A DNA stretch of 64,000 nucleotides from Diphasiastrum complanatum (GCA_029204225.1 CM055106.1:40081827-40145826); one strand, 5' to 3'; numbered from the stretch's first letter, positions 10,783 to 23,073 are shown. Numbers and translations: made by a program. The notes: generated by a model not told the origin, from the letters alone.

Positions 10783-11740
10783 TGTTGGATTATTCTCCTT
10801 CTTACCAATCGACTAATCGATTTTAATCTTCATCCATTGTTTATCTAGTTCTATGGATTTTCCCGTGTGATTATACAGTCTGCAGAATTACAAGTGTTTT
10901 TACACAGTCTATAGAATTACACGGAGTTTACGACAGTGTCACATTTTTCGCCTGATAGAGATCTCGTGTAAAACATAGTGTCACATTTTTCGCTTTTTTC
11001 CAAAGAGCCTCAAATGTTAAGGAAATGACTCTGGCAAAGTGTGGGACAAACCTAAATGAGATTTAAGGGCACCTTTGTCTTTTTCGCATTTTTCGCAAAA
11101 AACCCGACAGTGTCGCCTGTGGCTATTTTAGTTCATTTCTGCAGAGTTACAGTTTTGGTTCATTTATGCAAACAGAAAGTTTATGGCCAATTTCACCGCT
11201 TATCAGCAATCAATTACAAGGATCGAATGGATGCCAGTGGATCACCAGCCAATTGGCGATCGCAATTGACGACCTAATTTCTTAGTATACATAGTTGTTC
11301 ATATTCATACAATTTTCATGTTATGAACAAGAAGCATTTGAATAGTTAGCTCTGTCTCTCTCAAGCCTACAAGCTTGTACACTCATGAGCATTCTAGCTC
11401 ACTTCATAGAGTTGTTTTAGAGATTGCTATTGCGCTACTGCTTATCAGCATTATGCATTAATTCCGACTTTCATTTTAGCCACTTAGAGATAACATAGAG
11501 TACGCGGCTTCGATCCGCAATTTATTGTACTCATTTACTTCTGTTTCATTTTCATATTGAATAAATACTATCCTTCATTGCGTTCAGCTTTTGTCTCAGA
11601 ATGTATTCATTTCTGTATTTCTTTGAGACAAATTATATGTCTGATAATTCAATGCATTATTGTTTGGCTACGTAATCACTGTAGTACTGGCGATTTCAAA
11701 GTTAGTTACTATAAGTTCAAACGTGATTTCTATCATGTTT
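10783..11740 (+). mobile_element. Copia C 5' LTR (3' end deleted)
   Basis: Second LTR of the B/C family, starting TGTTGGATTATTCTCC directly after the CA end of LTR B. It agrees with LTR B and with LTR 13901 through TTCAAACGTGATTTCTATCA at about 11740. There it jumps without primer-binding site, gag or protease into integrase coding sequence, so the LTR end and about the first half of the element are deleted. Confidence 0.85.
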
Positions 11741-13900
11741 CAACAACAACCTATATTCAGAATAGATGTTCTACTAAAGGCCTCTCAGACAAAACACCAT
11801 TCGAAGTTTGGACATGTACCAAACCTTCTTTATCAAACTTACGAGTTTTTGGATGTACTTCTTTTGTGCAGATTCCTCGTGATTTCAGGAAGAAGCTCGA
11901 CTTCCAGAGTATCAAGTGTGTTTTCAGCAGCTACACTACTTCAGATCAAGCGTACAAGTTGTTCGACCCCATCGAGTCAAAGATATTCACTAGCCGAGAT
12001 GTCATCTTCATCGAAGATCAGTTTCAAGACCTCAAAGGAAAGGGCAGTTCCCATGTAGCCGACCTATCAGATTCTCCTGACACTTTGAACTTTCCAGTTC
12101 CATAGGCGACTATTCCCATTGAAGGTCCAAGTTGTTCTACTTTCGACGAACAATGAATCAACGGTGAATCAGAAGATGATGATGTTGCAGTTCAACAACT
12201 ACAACATGATAGAAATGATCAGCTTCCTCTATTATCCAGAAGATCTTCAAGAACCAGCAGACCACCCAACCGGTATATCGACGAGTTTGTAACCTACCTT
12301 GTTCAGGAACCGACGTCTGTCGAAGAGACACTCAATCAGCCTGATTCCGATCTTTGGAAAGAAGCTATGGATAAAGAGTATATATCTCTTATCAAGAACC
12401 AGACATGGACGATTGTCGAATCACCTGCTAGCAAAAACGTAGTTGATTGTAAATGGATTTTTAAAGTCAAGTACAACGCAGATGGAAGCATCAACAGAAG
12501 AAAGGCACGACTTGTAGCCAGAGGATTTTCTCAGGTATACAACATCGACTATATTGAGACCTTTAGTCCAGTAGTCAACATTCTTCTATTCGACTTTTGC
12601 TATCATTTGCTGCTACAACAAATTTGGAAATACATCAAATGGATGTACATACATCATATCTCAATGGAGTTATCGAATAAGACATTTACATGGTGCAACC
12701 CGAGGGTTATATTATCGAGGGTAAACAGAATCATGTGTGCAAACTCCATAAGGCACATTATGGCCTGAACAATTTGTTCGGACATGGTTTCAAAGAATCG
12801 ATACTTTCCTTATTGATCACGGCTATACACCTAGCTCTTCAAATTTAAACGTTTACTTCAAAGCAGTGAAGCAGTCTTTTATCATTATCACTTTATACGT
12901 GGATGATACATTGCTTTTCAACAATTGTATCGATTTGAGAAAAGAAGCCAAGACAATGCTATCTTTCGAATTCGACATGACCGATCTGGGCGAAGCTCAT
13001 TTCTGCCTTGGTAAACAAATTCACAGAGATAGAAAACAGAAGTTGGTCTATATTACCCAACAGAGGTACATCTACAACATGTTAGTCAGATATAATCTAA
13101 TGAATTGCAAGTTAGCTCTCTCACCAATGGAATCAGGACTCAAATTGTCAAAGGACCAGTGTCCCCAAACAATTCATGAGAAGCAACAGATGCGTGAGTA
13201 TTCTTACCATTCTATTATAGGATCTCTTATGTACGCCATAATCTGTACCAGGCCAGACATAGCTTTTGCAGTCAGCTCTCTTAGTCAGTTTATGACTAAT
13301 CCTGGTGTAACACATTGGAAGGCTCTTATTACAGTCATGAGATATCTTTGAGCTACTATGAACTTTTGCATTTGTTATGGAGCAGTCGACAACGACAAGC
13401 TCAATTTACTCAATGGTTTCACAAATGCGAGTTGGGCAAGAGATGTAGACACTCGTAAATCCACTATTGGATTTACATTCTTCCCCAACAATGGTCCAAT
13501 TTTCTAGAATATTGCAAACAATCTTCGATAGCTTTGTCTTCTACTAAATTAGAGTATATCATAGCCTCTCAGGCTACAAAGAAAGCAATTTGGTTGAGGG
13601 ACTTACTCTCAGGTATCGGTCTGAATCAATATGCTCCTACGACACTATTTTGTGATAATCAAAGTGCGATTGCTTTATCAGCCAACCCTAAATTCCATTC
13701 CAAGAGTAAGCACATTGAACTGAAGTATCATTTTGTCAGAAGCAAAGTTCTCAATGAAGAGATCAGATTGTAGTACTGTAGAACACAAGATATGACAACA
13801 GATGTTTTTACTAACGCATTGAGTTTGGAGTCACACAGAAGATTTTGTGTAGAACTAAGTTTGAAGGTCAAGGCATTCAAGGATTCAGATTAAGGGAGAG
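11741..13900 (+). mobile_element. Copia retrotransposon C: integrase C-terminus, reverse transcriptase, RNase H (broken)
   Basis: Starts inside the Copia integrase/GAG C-terminal part (FEVWTCTKPSLSNLRVFGC, SRDVIFIEDQF) at about 11750-12110. RT opens at about 12360 (EYISLIKNQTWTIVE, DCKWIFKVKYNADGS, KARLVARGFSQ, ETFSPVVN). A frameshift near 12580 puts the next 280 bp out of frame. RT resumes with LYVDDTLLFNN and DLGEAHFCLGKQI (12866-13351). RNase H follows in shifted frames (KLEYIIASQATKKAIWLRDL, CDNQSAIALSANPKF). The polypurine tract TAAGGGAGAG is at 13891-13900, just before the 3' LTR. No full-length frame remains. Confidence 0.92.
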
Positions 13901-14847
13901 TGTTGGAATATTCTCCTTCTTATCAATCAATTGATCGGTTTTAATCTTCATCCATTGTTTATCTTGTGGATTTTCCCATGTGATTATACAGTCTGTAGAA
14001 TTACAAGTGTTTTTACATAGTCTGCAGAATTACATGGAGTTTACGATAGTGTCGCATTTTTCGCCTGACAAAGATCTCGTGTAAAACACAGTGTCGCATT
14101 TTTCGCTTTTGTCCAAAGAGCCTCAAATGTTAAGGAAATGACTCTAGAAAAGTGTCGGACAACCCTAAATGAGATTTATGGGCACCTTTGTCTTTTTTGC
14201 ATTTTTCTGCAGAGCTATAGTTTGGGTTCATTTATGCAAACAGAACGTTGTACGGCCAATTTCACCGCTTATCAGCAATCAAGGACCGGATGGATGCCAG
14301 CAGATCACCAACAACTGTGATCGCAATTGATGACCTAATTTTCTAGATAGCTGTTCATATTCATATAGTTTTCATGCTACGAACAAGAAGCATTTGAATA
14401 GTTAGCTCTCTCTCTTTCTCAAGCCTGCAAGCTTGTACATTCTTGAGCATTCTAGCTCACTTCTTAGAGTTTTTTTAGAGATTGCTATTGTGCTACTGCT
14501 TATCAGCATTGCGCATTAATTCTGACTTTCATTTTAGCAATAGAGTACGCGGTTTCAATCCGCATCTTATTGTACTCATTTACTTCTGTTTTGTTTTCAT
14601 ACTGAATTAATACTATCCTTCATTGCATTCAGCTTTTGTCTTAGAATGTATCCGTATCTCTTTTTCTTCGTGAAAAATTATATGTCGGATTATTCAATGC
14701 ATTATTGTTTGGTTACGTAATCACTGTAGTACTGGCAATTTCAAAGCTAGTTACTATAAGTTCAAACATGATTTTTATCAATATTGTCTTGTTTGGAATT
14801 GATAGGCATAGTCATGCATTGGAAAGATGAAGATAGTTTATTCTGCC
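13901..14847 (+). mobile_element. Copia C 3' LTR (truncated)
   Basis: Starts TGTTGGAATATTCTCC right after the polypurine tract. It follows LTRs B and C to about 14847 (GAAGATAGTTTATTCTGCC), then diverges, so about the last 100 bp are missing. Small deletions relative to LTR B show its age. Confidence 0.85.
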
Positions 14848-15329
14848 ATGCGACAACTTGGGCCATGCATGGGTTGTTTGAGTGAAGAACTATATGTACA
14901 AGGTATTTTCATTTTGAGAAATATAGTTGCTATGTGAGCTTGGTGTGGAGAGTCTTTTATGTCTATGTTACTGCTCGAAGCAAATTCTAAGTAACCACAC
15001 ATTTGCAAAATAGGTGTTAGAAATCCATTGAGAGTGATCAATAGATCCATTACGTAGGTTTTCCTTCCATTGCACTCCTCCCTTCAGAAGATAAGCTTCA
15101 AGAGGATAAGATCTAGTGCTCAAGAAGCCTAGATTTTCCAAAAAGCCAAGATCCAAGAAAAGGATCCAACCATAAACCCAAAACACAAAAAGAGCAAAGA
15201 AGATAGTCAAGAAACTCACCCCTCATCTAAGCCATTCCACCCCTAGATCCGATGCCAAGATTGACACTCTTGGTAGGCTTAGATCCTGGTTATATCCGTA
15301 GCTTAACCCCCTGCCCATTGGATCGAAGA
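14848..15329. other. No gene seen
   Basis: Spacer between Copia C and element D. Short open frames on the minus strand have no recognisable domain. Confidence 0.5.
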
Positions 15330-17470
15330 CCATACTACATGACAACTCACTCGGTTGGAGATCCAAACCCCTACTTTGCCCTCTTGATCGCGATGATTAG
15401 GCAGGCACAGAAAGGGTCCAACACCTACTAGGGAGTTACCCACAAGGTGCATGTTACTGAAGCCGCCCTTGCTGCCAGCTGCTACTACTCGCACCGCACT
15501 ATCTATTCTCTCAACCACCGGTGATTCCTTAGCCTCTGCTTTCTCACAAGGCTAATCTGTGACCATTGGAGATACAATTCCAGTCGCAACTACCCAAGCG
15601 GCCTCACCCCTACAAACTCGAGCTGTTTCGCCAGCTACCCAATATTTCATGGATACGTTCAAGGATTCTGACCCCCTAGGGGCAGATGAAATTTTTTAGA
15701 TACCCAAGAGTCCAGCACCCTTTGAAATCCAATTCCCCGGAAGAGGATTCGAACAATTCCATGATACCACTAATACTTTTGATTCTACATTTCAGCTGAT
15801 CAACAAGAAGTTCAGATCAGGCACCATATACTATCAAGATTGTTCATGCAGTTGTATCCCTGAAGCAGTTCCATGCCACCGTGTCTGAAGGATTTGATGG
15901 AGAAGATCTCTTCGAGGAAGAAGATCCACAAGCAAGAACTCATGACCAACCCAGACCAGCAATTAGAGCTACCATTCCTGCTGCTGTCGCTGCTACTATA
16001 CCCATGGATTCTGGTGATGCACTATGTTTAATCAATAACCTTGCAAGAGTGATCCAGACCATGATTGATGAAAAAACTACAATGGAGAAGAGAATCTCCG
16101 AGTTGGGGTCAAAAAACACTTTGATAAGCCAAAAAGTCATCCAGCTGAATCGAGAGTTGAAGGTCGCCAAACAGCACGAGAGATGAAAAAGCCCAAGAAA
16201 TCAGCTGAAACCGGCTATGTGGCTATGCTTCAGAATACACTGACGACTGTGCAAGATCAAGTGGATCAAGCCATTCAAGATGCAAAACAACAAGTATTGT
16301 TGCTTTAGGGGCAACTGGACAATGCAATGCTTGATCGAGAAAGAATTCAAAGTGAATTGGATGCAACCACCCTTGAACACGACACCTACCTACAAACACA
16401 AGTTCCAGATCATCCTGTCTCACTAGAGGAGATCAGCTACTTATTCAAAAAGGTGGAGACTTATCGCACCTCATTGGCTGAGTTTCAGAGGCGATTCGAT
16501 AAGTTCAAACACACAACATCGACTGAGTTGGTAAAGGCAAAGTCAATCATCAAAGACTATGAGAAAACCGTCGCTCAAGTATTAGAGACAACTCCTCAGA
16601 TCCCCGTACCAGTTTTGTTAGCTTCCTCATCTCAACAACAAGATCAAGGAGAAATGAATACAAGATTGGATCAAGAGGTAGATGTTGAAGAAGTTATTGA
16701 AGCTCAGGCCATGAGACAAAGGTCCATCTACATCAAGGACCAGGCAAGTATTTCAAAAGTCGATCACCATTGATGACCAAATCCAAGCATTTCTACAACA
16801 ACATCCACATGAGTCCTCGAGGGATGGATGGGTAAAGAGATAGAAACAAGCAAAGAGTTGATAAGCTACCCGCATTAGGTGAGCAGCCAGATTGGTGCAG
16901 GACAGTTTTTGAAAAAGATCTAGATCAATCAAAAGCTATGTTGTGAGCCCTCGCGAATTACGCGTCAATCCATACTATGTCCCGATGCCACGATGCAATA
17001 AATGAAAAGATTTGGATGTACAAATGGATCAAATCAGCATCCATATCCCAAATTGGCCCATAATCAATCAGGATTATAGTTGGACAATTTCAGCGGATTT
17101 CAACAGAGCCCTCCAGACTTATGCCTATGAGTATACATCTTCACCAGATCCAACTGTTAGGAAATCCGTTCTGTTCGCAAATGACTTGTCCAAGTTGGCG
17201 TCCGTATCTACTAGATGGGATGATTGCCTACCTAGGTTGGCTTTCGATCCAAATAGCCCTATGGCATCCGACAAGATCAAGATCAATTGCTTGTAGCCAG
17301 GCAATACTATCGAGCTGCGATGCTGGGAGGATCATGAGAGTCTAGATTTTTAGCATGGACAATGTCAAAATGGATTGCTGGCGTAAATAAGTGCATCCTG
17401 CCGCACAAGTCCGATATCAATACAGAGCGCTTGGACTTCATGGGGAAAGTTTTGGAACACCTGATTAGGG
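15330..17470 (+). pseudogene. Retroelement D ORF: Ser/Thr/Pro-rich head, coiled coil, C-terminal Trp/RAL domain (copy 2)
   Basis: Unrecognised family. 15480-15870 reads as a Ser/Thr/Pro-rich region with stops. The coiled coil runs from about 16000 to 16620: SGDALCLINNLARVIQTMI, KRISELGSKNTLISQKVIQL, then, after a one-base shift at about 16185, a Gln-rich heptad region and YRTSLAEFQRRFDKF. A TAG in this part stands where the antisense copy at 53.5 kb has Gln (LLQGQLQ). A degenerate linker includes HESSRDGW. The C-terminal domain (about 16960-17470) has SPRELRVN, NWPIINQDYSWTISADFNRA, TRWDDCLPRL, and in another frame a YYRAA block. About 80 bp later a polypurine-like tract and LTR D follow. It is probably an accessory or structural ORF of an LTR element, now dead. 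Confidence 0.65.
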
Positions 17471-17552
17471 TGTAAAGAGAGGCCAACCAGAGCCCCAAGT
17501 GAATAATCTCGTGAGGTGTTGTGGGACCGCCACCAGTTTTGGTGGGGGATAC

Positions 17553-17983
17553 TGTTAGAGAGTTTGCGGATCCCAAGGCAATTCTAACCCTAGTTAATAA
17601 GTGAGAGGGATTAGGCACCCTATGTGTGTAAGTCCAACCTGATGATCACATAGTTATTTGATTAGTTACAAGTTAATAAAAGAACTTTAGGCCTTTTTGC
17701 AGGACTTCTAATGTCGTAGGGCCCAAAAATCAAGTTAGTGAATAAAGTAGGGGTTCCCACCAAAACTCAATTTCAAATTGGGTTCCTCCAATTAATGAAT
17801 GAGTTTTCACTCTTTTTTAGATTTGAATAGTTAAAGGAAAAAATTGGTCATTGACAATAGGAATTGAGGCCAAGACCCTCCAATCCACTATATAAGTGGT
17901 AGGTTCGAATCATTGTATATGTTCTCTCTTCATTTCAATACAAGCAGGTTGGCCCTCTTATGGAATGGATTATGAATGTCCTT

Positions 17984-18047
<64 letters not shown>

Positions 18048-18820
18048 TCCATCTCTCATGATTTCCTTGTATTTGCTATTTGTTGGATTTGATGTTTATT
18101 GGAATTGAATGTTCTTATGCTTTTTGTGAGAGAGAAGAGGAAAGAGAAGGGCGATTTTCTATCATTGTGGATTAGGGTTAATGGATGTAGTGTTAATGCT
18201 TAGTATTAATGGATCTTATGTTAATGTGCACATGCTGGATTTCAATACAAGCAGGTTGGCCGTCTTATGGAATGGATCATGAATGTCCTTGCTCTCTCTC
18301 TCTCTCTCTCTCTTCCTCCATCTCTCATGATTTCTTTGTATTTGCTAATTGTTGGATTTGATGTTTATTGGAATTGAATGTTCTTATGCTTTTTGTGAGA
18401 GAGAAGAGGAGAAAGAAGGGCGATTTTCTATCATTGTGGATTATAGTGTTAATGCTTAGTGTTAATGGATCTTATGTTAGTGTGCACATGCTGGATTTCA
18501 AAACAAGCAGGTTGGCCCTCTTATGGAATGGATCATGAATGTCTTTGCTCTCTCTCTCTCTCTCTCTCATGCTTTCTTTGTGTTTGCTAATTGTTGGATT
18601 TGATGTTTATTGGGACTGAATGTTCTTATGCTTTTTGTGAGAGAGAAGGGCGACTTTCTATCATTGTGGATTAGGGTTAATGGATGTAGTGTTAATGCTT
18701 AGTGTTAATGGATCTTAGTGTTAGTGTGCACATGCTTTTTGTGAGAGAGAAGGGCGACTTTCTGTCATTGTGGATTAGGGTTAATGGATGTAGTGTTAAT
18801 GCTTAGTGTTAATGGAAACA
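17553..18820 (+). mobile_element. LTR of element D with internal tandem duplications
   Basis: Starts TGTTAGAGAGTTTGCGG after a purine tract (GGTGGGGGATAC). It has a TATA-like CACTATATAAGTGG at about 17887 and then repeats. The block from CAAGCAGGTTGGCC through the (CT)n run, CATCTCTCATGATTT, GAGAGAGAAG and TTAGGGTTAATGG recurs three times (from about 17938, 18243, 18498). Two further partial copies follow (about 18630 and 18735). The right end seen in the F-family LTR (GGGAACGAATCTATGCGTG onward) is missing, so the LTR is truncated. Confidence 0.7.
17985..18044 (+). repeat. (CT)n microsatellite, about 30 units
   Basis: Uninterrupted CT dinucleotides inside LTR D. Shorter runs sit at the equivalent place in the next two internal repeats (about 18292-18313 and 18548-18568). 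Confidence 0.95.
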
Positions 18821-20184
18821 AGAAAATCAAGAAACCTAACAAACTATAAAAAGTTTTACTAAATATGGCAAAAGAAGATAGAATCATCCATTAAATGATC
18901 GTTCATTACATAAGAGTCTTAAGCTCGGGCATGATCACGCTCTCATGCGAAGGGATCGACACATTATCCACCGTATTTTCATTGAAGAGAAGCTAAGCTC
19001 CCAAATCTCATAAGAGAAACGACACTCAGTTTCTTCGTGCTAACAACCAGGACATCAACAAAAGAATGGGAGGAATGGAGGACAATTTATGAGAGTAAGA
19101 ACATGACCATTGGTACAGACATGTAATGTTGTGTGCTCGAGTACTCTTTGTATTTTGGAGGCACCTCCACTAGCACAGTTTCCAACTTGCAGTGCCACAA
19201 TATTTGGAAAAGCCAGCTGTCTTACTAAGACATTCTGTTGGAATCCACCATGACAACTAGCTTATTAGCATATTCTATCAAAATGGCCACCCTTGACAGC
19301 TGGCTTACTAGCCTATTCAGCCAGAATGCCACCCTTGACAACTACCCTCGCACCCCAACATTATGCAGGGGAAGGCCTCTAGCCCTTGGGCCTTCCATGC
19401 TATGGTCAGGGCCTACCCTCAGGCTCCCACCCTCGGGCAAGGCCCTCCCAGCACGAAAGGCCCTTGGGCAGGGCCTTCTCCCCCACAAAAGACTCGTACG
19501 ATGAAAATCTTATAGGATGAGTCAACGTTTTCAAAAAGTTCCAAGTACTCATACATCAAATGGTGGTAATTGAATTTAAAGTGAAATAGGAGGAAGATAT
19601 AGCTTGCTAGAATTCTACAATCAATTCATCTCAATGCTTGGAAACATAGCCCAATTATTTCCCAAGAAGACCATGCAAATAAGACCTCGATGATAGGTTC
19701 CATAATGGATATGAGACTACTTTCTATGCCACAGGTCAAACTAGAAACCAAAGGTACAAATGTAAGGAGGTTGTAGGAAGGCCGGTCATTTTCCAAAAGA
19801 ATATTGGAAGAATGCCTACAATGAAGATGCCCTCCTAGCTCAAGATGCACATAAGATGGCATACTTTGACTTCAAAATTTTGTAGATGCCATAAAATATG
19901 CACCTAGAATGGAATATGAACGCCAAATTTGTAGTCTGAGCTGATCACAGTACCACTATTATTCAGCATGACGCTTATGGCTGTCAGAATGACCCACTGC
20001 TTTCCCATGAAAACTGAAAAAAAACATGCTTTCCAAGATGATTCTCATGTCTTTTAGGTATTATAAGTAATAATAGCATTCCAAATTTTACATGTATGAC
20101 TAGCTGTTGGAAGAACCCTATTGCATCTCCCGTCGTCGGGCCTTCAACACAAGGATGATGCTAAAAGAAGCTACTTGTGCTGAA
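18821..20184. other. No gene seen
   Basis: Spacer between LTR D and the 3' end of the SDR gene. Open frames at 19238 (+) and 19626 (-) have no recognisable domain and no splice or promoter support. Confidence 0.5.
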
Positions 20185-20190
20185 TTTATT
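20185..20190 (-). terminator. Possible poly(A) signal of the SDR gene
   Basis: AATAAA on the minus strand (TTTATT on plus), about 32 bases after the SDR stop codon. This is the usual plant near-upstream element, placed by motif only. Confidence 0.45.
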
Positions 20191-20221
20191 AGGTGAATCA
20201 CTCTTGAAGATGAGCAACAGG

Positions 20222-22250
20222 TTAGAATGGAATTTGGACTCTCTCACCAAAGAATTTCCCGGATGGAAGATCATAACAAGAGGGTGGCAATAGAGCCAAC
20301 CATACACCAGTGTCAGCTCCTTCTTTCACTGTTTTGTCGCCCAAACCGCCAGTCATGTCGGTTTGTGTGTAGCCAGGACAGAAGCTGTTTATATGTACTC
20401 TGCCGGATAGCTGGAAAGCCAGTAGTTTAGTGTAGGCGTTTAGAGCAATCTTTGAGACACTATAATCTGATGCAGACTCGGGGCCAGTTCCTACAATATC
20501 AACTGTCGGCCAACCTTGCTTAGTGATCTCCCCTTTGTTCACAGCTGCTAGGAATTCGTTCACAAATAAGTCAATCAAGTTTTCTGACAGATGCTCTTCG
20601 GAAGATAATGTTTGCTTCAGATCTTTCCTGTTCAGTGTCTGTCCGGACAAATAGATTAGCAAATGACACTCACATTGTTAATGATCTGATAACAATTCCC
20701 ATAACATAGAGAAAGTAATAGATTGCAAAAATATGGGTAGTGATTGCATGGTCACCAATATCAGCAAGGTGAGGGGAAACCTGAAGTTGTCCCAATCGTG
20801 AGCTCACATTCACAATTCGTCCACCAGTTCTGATGAGAGGAAGAAGTTCTTTTGTCACGTTTTTGACACCATAGTAGTTTGTGTCGATCACATCTCTCGC
20901 TCCTTGTTTCTTGTCAGTATAATCAAGTGAATGGATCCCAGCGTTATTGATCTATACAAAAACCACAAATTAGTTAGATTCATTCAGATTATTCTACATG
21001 TCTCTCCATCTTTCGTCATCTGTAGCTCCCTTTTGATGACATATTCAAGAACATCTTTTGTACTTAGACAGAGCAAGGATAGTTTTCAAGGTACGGTGAA
21101 TTTTGTCTACAATATTGTGCCACGGTTGACAACACTAATGAAAATTTGTTATGAATTGTAGTGCAAAGAGAAAGCCTGTCAGTTATACCAGTATATCAAG
21201 ACCACTGTAACGCAGTTTTAACCAAGCGGCGAAATCTTCCACAGATTTCAAATCTGTGACTTCAAGTTGATAAAAATCAACATTTTGCAGTCCTTCTGCT
21301 TTGAGCAGGCTTACTGCAGACTGACCTCGTCCTTCATTCCTTGCGGTCAGAATGGTTGTTACTCCATTGCGGGCAAGTTGGCGTACTATCTCCAGGCCGA
21401 TGCCTTTGTTCGCACCAGTGACCACTGCAACTGTATCTTTTCGCCACCAGGTGCTTCTTCTACAAAGACATCAACTGTGATTCTTATGTGAAACAAGAAA
21501 CAGAAACACCTTAAAATATCATAACTTGGGAATTATGCACTAAAACAAGTCACAAGAGAAACCTAATCGGCAGAAGGCTAATTACGTACAGAGAATTCAA
21601 CAATCTTTATTCTTATCCAAAGGAAGAAAATGCATTTTGGTTGCTGAGACTAGTTCTACGCTTGTGCGTGGAAAAGGAAGAAGTGATCTAGCTAATTTAT
21701 ATCTTAAAGCAAGTTGCTATAGTACTCTGTGCAAATTCTTGCTACGGCCAGTATAGAATACCCTTTAATATTGTGCTACAAGTTCACAATCACCCGCATC
21801 ATGCATGCGAATGAAAGATGTGCTTAAGAATTTACACGACTTGATGGAAGTTCTGGTTAGACTACCGCTTATCATAGCAGTCGCAACTCAGATTTCCCTC
21901 ATTCACAAATTTGAAGTGTGGCAGCCCAGCTATTTTTATCTTTCAAGTTATTAAGCCCAAGGTATTTGATCCCTGGTTGCCGTACGTTTGCATGTTGTTA
22001 TCAACTGCTCACATATTGAGAACATAAGCAAGTGACAGAGAATCATCTCAATTTATTCTAATCTTTATAGGTTACTTGCGATTTAAGCTTTTATGCATTT
22101 CACGCAGCTAGACTGCGAGTTGTATTTACTCAAATTATGGATTTCATGACAGCTCTGACAAGAAAACGAACATGAAAAGGAAAATAATTACAAAAACTAG
22201 CGAAAGTAAATATTGGTGAGAAGCATATACTTGTCAATATTGTCGGCCAT
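20222..22250 (-). CDS. Short-chain dehydrogenase/reductase, salutaridine/carbonyl reductase-like (4 exons)
   Basis: Intact minus-strand gene. Exons are 22250-22231, 21459-21189, 20951-20781 and 20638-20222. All introns are GT-AG, all joints keep frame, and the product is 292 residues, normal for this family. Exon 1 encodes MADNID. Exon 2 has the Rossmann NADP(H) motif TGANKGIG (residues 21-28). Exon 3 opens with INNAG (98-102), has Asn128 in KNVTKELLPL, and Ser147/148 in VNVSS. Exon 4 has the catalytic YSVSK (Tyr213, Lys217) and the CPGYTQTDM loop. The family reduces carbonyls with NADPH; close plant relatives act on monoterpenoid ketones, alkaloid ketones or reactive aldehydes. The substrate cannot be told here. 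There is no signal peptide, so it is probably cytosolic. It is single-copy in the window and not in any cluster. I am confident of the fold and exon structure, less of the specific reaction. Confidence 0.93.
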
Positions 22251-22397
22251 AATGCTGCGCAGTCGATTGCCAAAGAATCAAACGACGAAGTTGTATGTAG
22301 CTAGCTTATAGCTTATGCTTGAAGTGGAGAGCTGGTGATTAGCTGCTGCTCAGATCACACTGCTTTAGCTTACTCGCAGCAGCTATGCTTCAAGGAC

Positions 22398-22408
22398 TAT
22401 TTAAAGGA
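22398..22408 (-). promoter_or_regulatory. Possible TATA element of the SDR gene
   Basis: On the minus strand, CTTTAAATAG lies about 150 bp upstream of the SDR start codon, a plausible core promoter position with a 5'UTR of roughly 120 bp. It is AT-rich but not a perfect TATAAA, so support is moderate. Confidence 0.35.
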
Positions 22409-22999
22409 TTTGAATAGCACTGTGAAGTAAGTCCTCAAGGCTCAACAATATATCAACAGCCTTCTTTTGAGCTTCTGAGAGAAACAACAGAGTTGCTTCT
22501 TCCTCATCAGGAGAGCACTGTAGGGTGTAGATGGGGACACGTTTTTCCTTTTCTTTTGTTCATCGAGCACTTTGGCACCACGTAATCCCTAGTTTGGCAC
22601 CACTAAACTACCTGCTACTCCCACGAAGGAGCCACAAGAACACTCTTACAACGCAAGTCTAACCTCTACGAGGACTAATTCGGAGGGTCCATTTGAAAAT
22701 TAACCTTTTACAAGTCGGACCCAGCTTTTAAGTATGGAATTGAAGTAAAATTCTTTTCACCACTTAAGGGCTGCTTCAATGGAATGGAGGTAAGTGAACG
22801 TGTCATCAAAATAAATCTCTTTTTTAAATTGTTGAGGCCATGACTTTTTTGTGGACGGATCATGAGGTCGTGCTTATCCTTAGGCGGCATCTATGTATTT
22901 ATGTAACCTTATGGTACATATTTGTCCGTATGTAGAGCCTGTACTTACCCTAAGGTGGCATCTATGTATATGCAACCTTCATACAATGCTTCTTGGTTT
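22409..22999. other. No gene seen; upstream region of the SDR gene
   Basis: Probable SDR promoter side. 22880-23110 carries a duplicated CATCTATGTAT / CAACCTTCATACAATG context flanking the tRNA-like element. Confidence 0.4.
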
Positions 23000-23001
23000 C
23001 C

Positions 23002-23073
23002 AAGGGGAGGCTCGAACCTGGGACCAAAGAAACTTTGGATGCCAAGCTAACCAGTTGAGCCAACCCCGTTGGG
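23002..23073 (-). mobile_element. tRNA-like sequence, probable SINE head or tRNA pseudogene
   Basis: Minus strand reads GGGGTTGGCTCAACTGGTTA, then GC, a CCAAAGTTTCTTTGG hairpin, and CCAGGTTCGAGCCTCCCC. TGGCTCAACTGG fits the Pol III A box and GGTTCGAGCC the B box, spaced about 33 bp apart. The D-arm (GCT/AGC) and GGGG/CCCC acceptor ends pair. The anticodon arm is abnormal (6 bp stem with TTT loop), so this is not a working tRNA. The plus-strand flanks repeat CTTCATACAATG on both sides, which may be a target-site duplication. Confidence 0.6.

Noticed and set aside
23002-23073. Functional tRNA gene
   Set aside because: The anticodon arm is malformed and the sequence appears as a multi-copy head elsewhere; better read as a SINE or tRNA pseudogene.
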